The notes beneath the pieces were generated by a model, which made no database searches, was not told the DNA's origin, and saw only the letters and a program-made list of their open reading frames with translations. Position numbers and translations under genes: made by a program. Shown here piece after piece: positions 59,596 to 64,000 of a stretch of 64,000 nt of DNA; the first letter of the stretch is position 1; each line of letters begins with the position of its first letter. The DNA is from Candidatus Brachythrix odensensis (lineage in GTDB: Bacteria > Chloroflexota > Anaerolineae > J036 > Brachytrichaceae), in assembly GCA_016714465.1 (NCBI GenBank), contig JADKDT010000009.1, positions 1 through 64,000 of the forward strand, in the 5' to 3' direction.

Positions 59596-59764
59596 CGTTG
59601 TGCGCCGGCACTTCATTCGAGATTCCTGGATCAAGAAGGCGCTGGCCGCGGGACTGATCAGGTCGATTCCTCGCAACACCCGGCTCAAGCCCAATCCACA
59701 CAAGGCGAAGGTTGAGGGGAAACTGGTGTCGCAGACGCTGATCGAGGATCGAGGCAGGCTGTGA
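59414..59764 (+). CDS. HTH antitoxin-like DNA-binding protein
   Basis: 116 residues from ATG 59414. SLAQAARETGVSLQTLSSAVSSGRVPALKMPDKRRYVQLDVVRRHF is an excisionase/MerR-like helix-turn-helix with wing. The rest is basic. The gene overlaps the following PIN-domain toxin by GTGA, as in toxin-antitoxin pairs, so it is the likely antitoxin and autorepressor. TATACT at 59402-59407 could be its -10 box, giving a very short leader. Confidence 0.75.
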   Translation: MKSAELSTAVIEHWLREQHIVSLAQAARETGVSLQTLSSAVSSGRVPALKMPDKRRYVQLDVVRRHFIRDSWIKKALAAGLIRSIPRNTRLKPNPHKAKVEGKLVSQTLIEDRGRL

Positions 59765-60177
59765 TTGAGTTCTTTGATTCGAGCGCCCTGTTGAAACGAT
59801 ACGTGGACGAGCCTGGCTCTGCGCAGGTGGATGCTTTGCTGGCGACGGATGCCGAACGCGCCGTGTCAGCGATCACCCATACCGAGGTTGCGTGCGCGCT
59901 GGCGCGCCGCGTGTCGAATACCACTCGGTTGCTTGGCCAACTATCCGATGACCTCAAGTCGCCCATCCACGTGGCAATCACTGATGAGGTCATTGCGATG
60001 TCCGTCGCGTTAGGCGTGAAGCATCGCCTGCGTGGCTGTGACGCGCTGCAATTGGCCGCCGCTGTCTCGCTCAAAAAGGCAGCCGGCCGACCCGTGCGCT
60101 TCATCTGCGCCGACGAGGACCTCAACGTGGCCGCGCGGGCCGAGGGCTTGGCCGTCGTCGACCCGGGCCGCGCCTAG
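59761..60177 (+). CDS. PIN-domain toxin, VapC-like
   Basis: 138 residues from GTG. PIN acidic residues: Asp in IEFFDSSALLKRY, Glu in ITHTEVACALARR, Asp in LRGCDALQLAAAVS and the last Asp in FICADEDLNVAARAEGL. Typical VapC ribonucleases cleave tRNA or rRNA. Overlaps its antitoxin by 4 bp. Confidence 0.9.
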   Translation: MIEFFDSSALLKRYVDEPGSAQVDALLATDAERAVSAITHTEVACALARRVSNTTRLLGQLSDDLKSPIHVAITDEVIAMSVALGVKHRLRGCDALQLAAAVSLKKAAGRPVRFICADEDLNVAARAEGLAVVDPGRA

Positions 60178-60184
60178 AAGTGAT

Positions 60185-60256
60185 CCAAAAAACATCCGGC
60201 GAGATCGCAATCCCCGCGCGAAGCGCGGGGATTGCGATCTCGCCAATGGTTTTTGG
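60185..60256. repeat. 72-nt hairpin element between convergent genes (GAA loop)
   Basis: Inner perfect arms 60198-60219 and 60223-60244 (GGCGAGATCGCAATCCCC type) enclose GAA. Outer arms CCAAAAAACAT and ATGGTTTTTGG (60185-60195, 60246-60256) extend it with one mismatch. This nested plan equals that of the rplL hairpin. It lies between the toxin stop and the TauE stop. Confidence 0.9.
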
Positions 60257-60263
60257 GCTGACG

Positions 60264-61064
60264 CTAGCCGCGGATGAAGTAGATCAGTGAGACCAGGATT
60301 CCAATCACGACGACGATGGCCCGAAGCGTCTCAGGCTTGATCCGCCCGGCCAGCCGCCCGCCCAGCAACCCGCCTGCGATGGCCCCAACCGCCATCACCC
60401 CCGCGGCCAGCCAGACCACCTGACCCGAAAAGAGGAAGAACAGCGCGGCCGCCACGTTGACGCAGAAAGCAACCGCCTGTTTCAGCGCGTTGAGCCGGGT
60501 GAGGTTGTCGTCGATGACCAGGCCCAGCACCGCCAGCACGATGACGCTCAGCCCAGCTCCGAAATAACCGCCGTAGACCGAGGCCAGAAAGATCGGAATG
60601 ACCACCCAGGCGTCGCTGCGCTTGACGTGTTTGGCCTGACGGGCGACGATCCATTTGCGTAATCGGCCTTGCAGCGCCAGCAGGACCGAGGCCAGCAGGA
60701 TGAGAAACGGGATGAGCTGGCGAAAGACACGCTCCCCGGTGTTCAGCAGGAGCAGCCCGCCGACGATCCCGCCGATCACGGCCACGGGCGCCAGCAGCAG
60801 CAGCCGGTGCCGCTGCGCCTTCAGATCATTCCACTGGGCGAAGGTGGCGCTGAGGTAGCCGGGCGAAAGCGCGACCGTGTTGGTCACGCTGGCCGCGACG
60901 GCCGGCACGCCCACGAAGGTCAGGGCGGGAAAGGTAATCAGGGTGCCGCCGCCGGCGATGGCGTTGACGGCCCCGGCGGCCAGGGCGGCCAGGGCGATGA
61001 GGGCGAGCTGGGAGAGATCGAGGGGTACGGAAATGATGGCCTCCGGAGTGGACGATGCCCGCAA
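60264..61064 (-). CDS. TauE/SafE family membrane permease (second copy)
   Basis: 266 residues. The doubled TauE motif is visible as LAALAAGAVNAIAGGGTLITFPALTFVGVP and SVYGGYFGAGLSVIVLAVLGL, with about eight membrane helices. It is clearly related to the copy at 7807-8595 but diverged. The first residues (MRASSTPEAIISVPLD) may not be translated; no strong ribosome site favours any start. Substrate unknown. Confidence 0.86.
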   Translation of the reverse strand: MRASSTPEAIISVPLDLSQLALIALAALAAGAVNAIAGGGTLITFPALTFVGVPAVAASVTNTVALSPGYLSATFAQWNDLKAQRHRLLLLAPVAVIGGIVGGLLLLNTGERVFRQLIPFLILLASVLLALQGRLRKWIVARQAKHVKRSDAWVVIPIFLASVYGGYFGAGLSVIVLAVLGLVIDDNLTRLNALKQAVAFCVNVAAALFFLFSGQVVWLAAGVMAVGAIAGGLLGGRLAGRIKPETLRAIVVVIGILVSLIYFIRG

Positions 61065-61226
61065 CTATATCCCCAGAAGCTGTCGCGTAAATATCCGGCG
61101 GAGCGCATTCCCGCGTGAAGTCCCCACCTTCGCGGGGATGACGGAATCCCTATTACGGCCACGTATACTCTCGAATGAAGTCTGTCGCCCCATCCGGGGC
61201 CAATTCGGGGGGTTGGAGTAACGAGG

Positions 61227-62487
61227 ATGACAGTCGTGGATGGCGAGCGCCCGGTCGCATCGCCCGTGACAGAGGCCGAGCGCATTGACCTCATCGACAT
61301 CCTGCGTGGTTTCGCGTTGCTCGGGATACTGGCCGTCAACATGGCGTTGTTCAGTCACCCGCTGCTGGTGTCCGGCATCGGATTGCCTCGCGGAAACGGT
61401 CCATTCGATGATTTTGCGGACTTTGTCGTCGCCTGGCTCGCCACAGGCAAGTTCTATCCGCTCTTTTCGGTCCTTTTCGGGCTCGGGGTCAGCATCCAGC
61501 TTGCGCGAGCTGCGGCCCACGGACTTGACTTCAAGCGCTATTTTGTCAGGCGAATGCTGATTCTTCTTGGGATTGGCGTGGCCCACGCGCTGTTGGTGTG
61601 GAATGGCGACATCCTGGCTAGTACGCCCTGATCGGGTTGCTGCTGTTTCTCTTCCGGAATGCCCGGCCGCGACGCTGCTAATCTGGGCCGCCTCGCTCCT
61701 CGCGATTCCGTTCGCGCTTGGGCTAAGCAACGCGTTCATTGGGATCCTGGCGGCCATGGCGATGGGTCCGGCCCTGAGCGCGTTCAATATCGCCGCCACT
61801 CTTGGCGAGATCAATCGACTCGCGATCGAGACCTATGCGCGCGGCACCTGGGGCCAGATCTTCATCTGGCGCGCCGTCGAGTGGCTCGTGATGATGCTGT
61901 CGTCGCTGCTCAACGCGGGCCCCCACATTCTGGGCCTCTTTGTTCTGGGGATGTATGCCGGGAAGCTCCGGCTCTTCTCGGATCTGGCGGCGCACCAGAC
62001 CCTCTTCCGAAAGTGCCTGCTCTACGGGATGCTGGTCGGATTGCCCGCGAATCTGCTGATTGCTCTGGCCCGTTCGAGCGTCAATGGAAACCCGTTCTCG
62101 CCGCTTCTCCTGCTGTCGCAGCCGATGTTACTCGTGGCTGGACCCCTCCTAACTGCGGGCTATGTCGGCGCCTTTGCCATGCTGGCCCGGTACCCTTCGT
62201 TTCACCGCATCCTGTGGCCGCTGGCCGCCGCCGGAAGGATGGCCCTGAGCAACTATCTGATGCAATCCATTGTCTGCACGGGCATCTTCTACAGCTATGG
62301 CCTGGGCCTCTACGGTCAGGTCGGCGCGTTTGCCGGGCTCGCGCTCACATTCGGCCTGTGGATCGTCCAGCTCATTGTCAGCCCGCTCTGGCTGCGGGCT
62401 TTCAAGTTCGGCCCGATGGAGTGGCTGTGGCGATCACTGACGTACGGCCGGCGGCAGCCGATGCGGCGCAGCGCACCCATGTCCTGA
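61227..62487 (+). CDS. DUF418 membrane protein (two frameshifts)
   Basis: About 419 residues over three frames. N-terminal ERIDLIDILRGFALLGILAVNMALF and the GKFYPLFSVLFGLG motif start the family; breaks near 61618 and 61670 bracket YALIGLLLFLFRNARPR, after which TLLIWAASLLAIPFAL and the DUF418 domain proper (GRMALSNYLMQSIVCTGIFYSYGLGLYGQ, then GPMEWLWRSLTYGRRQPM) continue. It is a multi-helix inner-membrane protein of unknown function, related to acyltransferase-3-like proteins. Confidence 0.85.
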
Positions 62488-62694
62488 CCTGTCTTTCGCA
62501 GGCCCGGAACCGCCGGATTCGAATCCTGAGACGCTCCCTCCCGAAATCGAGACGCCGGCTGGTTGCGCTACGCGGCATTGCATGCTATATCTGTGCCTTC
62601 TCTGGCATGTGACGCAGGTGTCGCGCGGCGCAGTGTGCCTTGCTGAGTGACGTGAACATGGCAGTTTTGCCGACAGTGCTTGAAGGGGTGGGAC

Positions 62695-64000
62695 ATGAAG
62701 CGAAAGGACAACCTGGGCCGGCGTTTTTCGGTGGTGCTTGCGATAGCGATCGCGGCGATGAGTCTGGCGCCCGCGCCGAGTCAGGCTGGCACGAACACAA
62801 CATCGAGTCTGTCTGAGGCTCCAGCGCCCGTCGCCGAGCCCGCCGCGTCCGCGGTGTCGCAGGAATTGTCTGTCGCCCAACCGCCGGCTCTCGCGGCGCC
62901 GATCAGCCTGGTTAGGGTGCAGAGCGCTGCCCGGCCGAGTGAGCTGTCAGGCGGATTGGTGACGATCACTTTCACCGTCTTCAACAACCTGCCGCCCATC
63001 CTCCGCCCCGAGTTGCCCAACGCCGCCACCATCACCGAGTCAATCGCAATCCTGTCGGCTCATGACTATCGGCTGGACCCCAACACGATCCGGAACGTCC
63101 TGATCACCGACACCCTCCTGGCCGCGGCCGGGTTCGAATCGGCCTCTCCGGCGGTGAGCCAATCTGGCAACGCGATCGTCTGGTCGCTGGGCGATCTGCC
63201 GCCCATGGGCAGCCTCACCGCCACCCTGACCCTAAGCGTGACGCCGGGCGGTGGTGACTTCACGCCGTTGGACGGTGGGCCGGTCGCCCATGCAACCCTG
63301 AATGGGCGCCGGGTGAGCGCGGCCGGCGCTGCGACTCACATTGCCAGCGAAGCCCTGGGCGCGTTCCTGGTCCGGACCGTCGACGCGGACACCCGCGACG
63401 ACTACATGCTGCGCAGGGCAGCCGAGCTTCAACACGCCAGCGGCCCCCTGTTCGACCTGGTTAAGGGCATGGGCAATGAAACCTATGCGGGCTCGCTGCG
63501 CGGCACGCGCGGCACGCTGTGGGGCGGGGCGGGGAACGCGCTCGACAAGGCGTCGCTGCTCATCGCCCTGCTGCGGGCCAGCGGCGTGCCTGCCCGCTAC
63601 CGGCACGGTTCGCTCAACACGCCGACGTCCCAGGCGCTGATTGCCAGCATGTTCATCACCCCAACCCGGATCGAAGGCTACGTCCCGGCCGGCGCGCCGG
63701 TCAGCGATCCCCTGAACGACGCCGCCCTGTTGGCCGAGGCCGGCGACCACTGGTGGGTCGAGGCCTATCTCGCCGGAACGTGGACCGATCTCGACCCGTC
63801 GTTCGCCGAGGCCACCCCGGGCGCAACCTATCAGTCGAGCGTCGCCGGCGATGGCACGGATCGGATTGCCGAGGTCCCCGATGCCCAACGGCACAAGGTC
63901 ACCGTCCGGCTCAAGGTCCAGAAGTACAACAACTATCTGGGCGGGCTGACGGATTTCTATCCGATCTCGCGCACCTTTGCCTCGGTCGAAGTGGCCGGCA
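62695..64000 (+). CDS. Secreted transglutaminase-like protein, N-terminal part (runs off right edge)
   Basis: 435 codons to the edge. Signal peptide MKRKDNLGRRFSVVLAIAIA ... SQA, a DUF11-like beta domain (SELSGGLVTITFTVFNN to GSLTATLTLSVTPGG), then a transglutaminase-like core with NALDKASLLIALLRASGVPARYRHG and HWWVEAYLAGTWTDLDPSF. The usual catalytic Cys of the first motif is replaced (NALDK), while His/Trp and Asp are kept. In many genomes this arrangement leads into RHS or other large surface proteins. The gap before it (62488-62694) shows no feature. Confidence 0.8.
   Translation, partial: MKRKDNLGRRFSVVLAIAIAAMSLAPAPSQAGTNTTSSLSEAPAPVAEPAASAVSQELSVAQPPALAAPISLVRVQSAARPSELSGGLVTITFTVFNNLPPILRPELPNAATITESIAILSAHDYRLDPNTIRNVLITDTLLAAAGFESASPAVSQSGNAIVWSLGDLPPMGSLTATLTLSVTPGGGDFTPLDGGPVAHATLNGRRVSAAGAATHIASEALGAFLVRTVDADTRDDYMLRRAAELQHASGPLFDLVKGMGNETYAGSLRGTRGTLWGGAGNALDKASLLIALLRASGVPARYRHGSLNTPTSQALIASMFITPTRIEGYVPAGAPVSDPLNDAALLAEAGDHWWVEAYLAGTWTDLDPSFAEATPGATYQSSVAGDGTDRIAEVPDAQRHKVTVRLKVQKYNNYLGGLTDFYPISRTFASVEVAG

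Overview
The window is a GC-rich chromosomal segment of a free-living bacterium, most likely a member of the Chloroflexota (Anaerolineae-like). This is inferred from lipoproteins with long Pro/Thr/Ala linkers, families common in that phylum (DUF4013, PrsW, TauE, BMP-type uptake) and the mixture of intergenic repeats. No 16S rRNA is present, so the assignment is inference. At least sixteen frameshifts interrupt otherwise well-conserved genes, and two blocks are degraded to homopolymers (about 27.44-27.72 kb and 37.20-37.40 kb). The text therefore looks like a draft or metagenome assembly with uncorrected indels, and most broken genes here are probably intact in the cell.

Layout. 0-8.6 kb: lpdA end, a Nudix hydrolase divergent from DUF3830 and nitroreductase genes across a 32-bp perfect palindrome, small enzymes and membrane proteins. 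8.6-11.7 kb: leuS behind a T-box leader, with tRNA-Ala just upstream. 11.9-19.8 kb: murE, PrsW protease, a lipoprotein, rplJ-rplL with an L10 leader, aminopeptidase, FemAB-like protein, smpB. 19.8-23.7 kb: single metabolic genes (EEP hydrolase, DinB, phosphotransferase, thrC) among repeats. 23.8-29.4 kb: BMP/nucleoside-type ABC importer whose binding protein has an attenuator-like leader. 29.4-33.0 kb: nadC-nadA-nadB. 33.2-37.2 kb: a SAM-I-controlled sulfur cluster (trans-sulfuration enzyme, DUF4395, JAMM peptidase, MoaD-E1-rhodanese fusion). 37.4-39.8 kb: AroM, RidA and luciferase-like enzymes. 40.2-45.8 kb: an uptake/catabolic operon (amidohydrolase, sugar-type ABC importer, argininosuccinate-lyase-like enzyme). 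45.9-49.6 kb: hypABCDE for [NiFe]-hydrogenase maturation. 49.8-59.6 kb: a repeat lipoprotein and an envelope export module (two adaptor lipoproteins, a 1003-residue FtsX permease, ATPase) divergent from a two-component system. 59.4-64 kb: a toxin-antitoxin pair, TauE, DUF418 and the start of a large secreted transglutaminase-like protein.

The most striking feature is a dispersed family of long, near-perfect hairpins (about 20 copies, 40-72 nt). They differ in stem sequence but share a plan: arms often containing GGGAGCGATATC or GGCGAGATCG, a GC-rich inner stem, and usually a trinucleotide loop reading GNA (GAA, GGA, GCA) on one strand. They sit at gene boundaries, often ending 8-16 nt before a start codon, and three overlap the 3' ends of genes (rplL, the trans-sulfuration gene, the histidine kinase). 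No transposase that could move them is visible. Several other palindromic repeat families (CAGATT-type, CACAAAGACAC-type, GATCAGGT-type, an 83-bp tandem) are interspersed.
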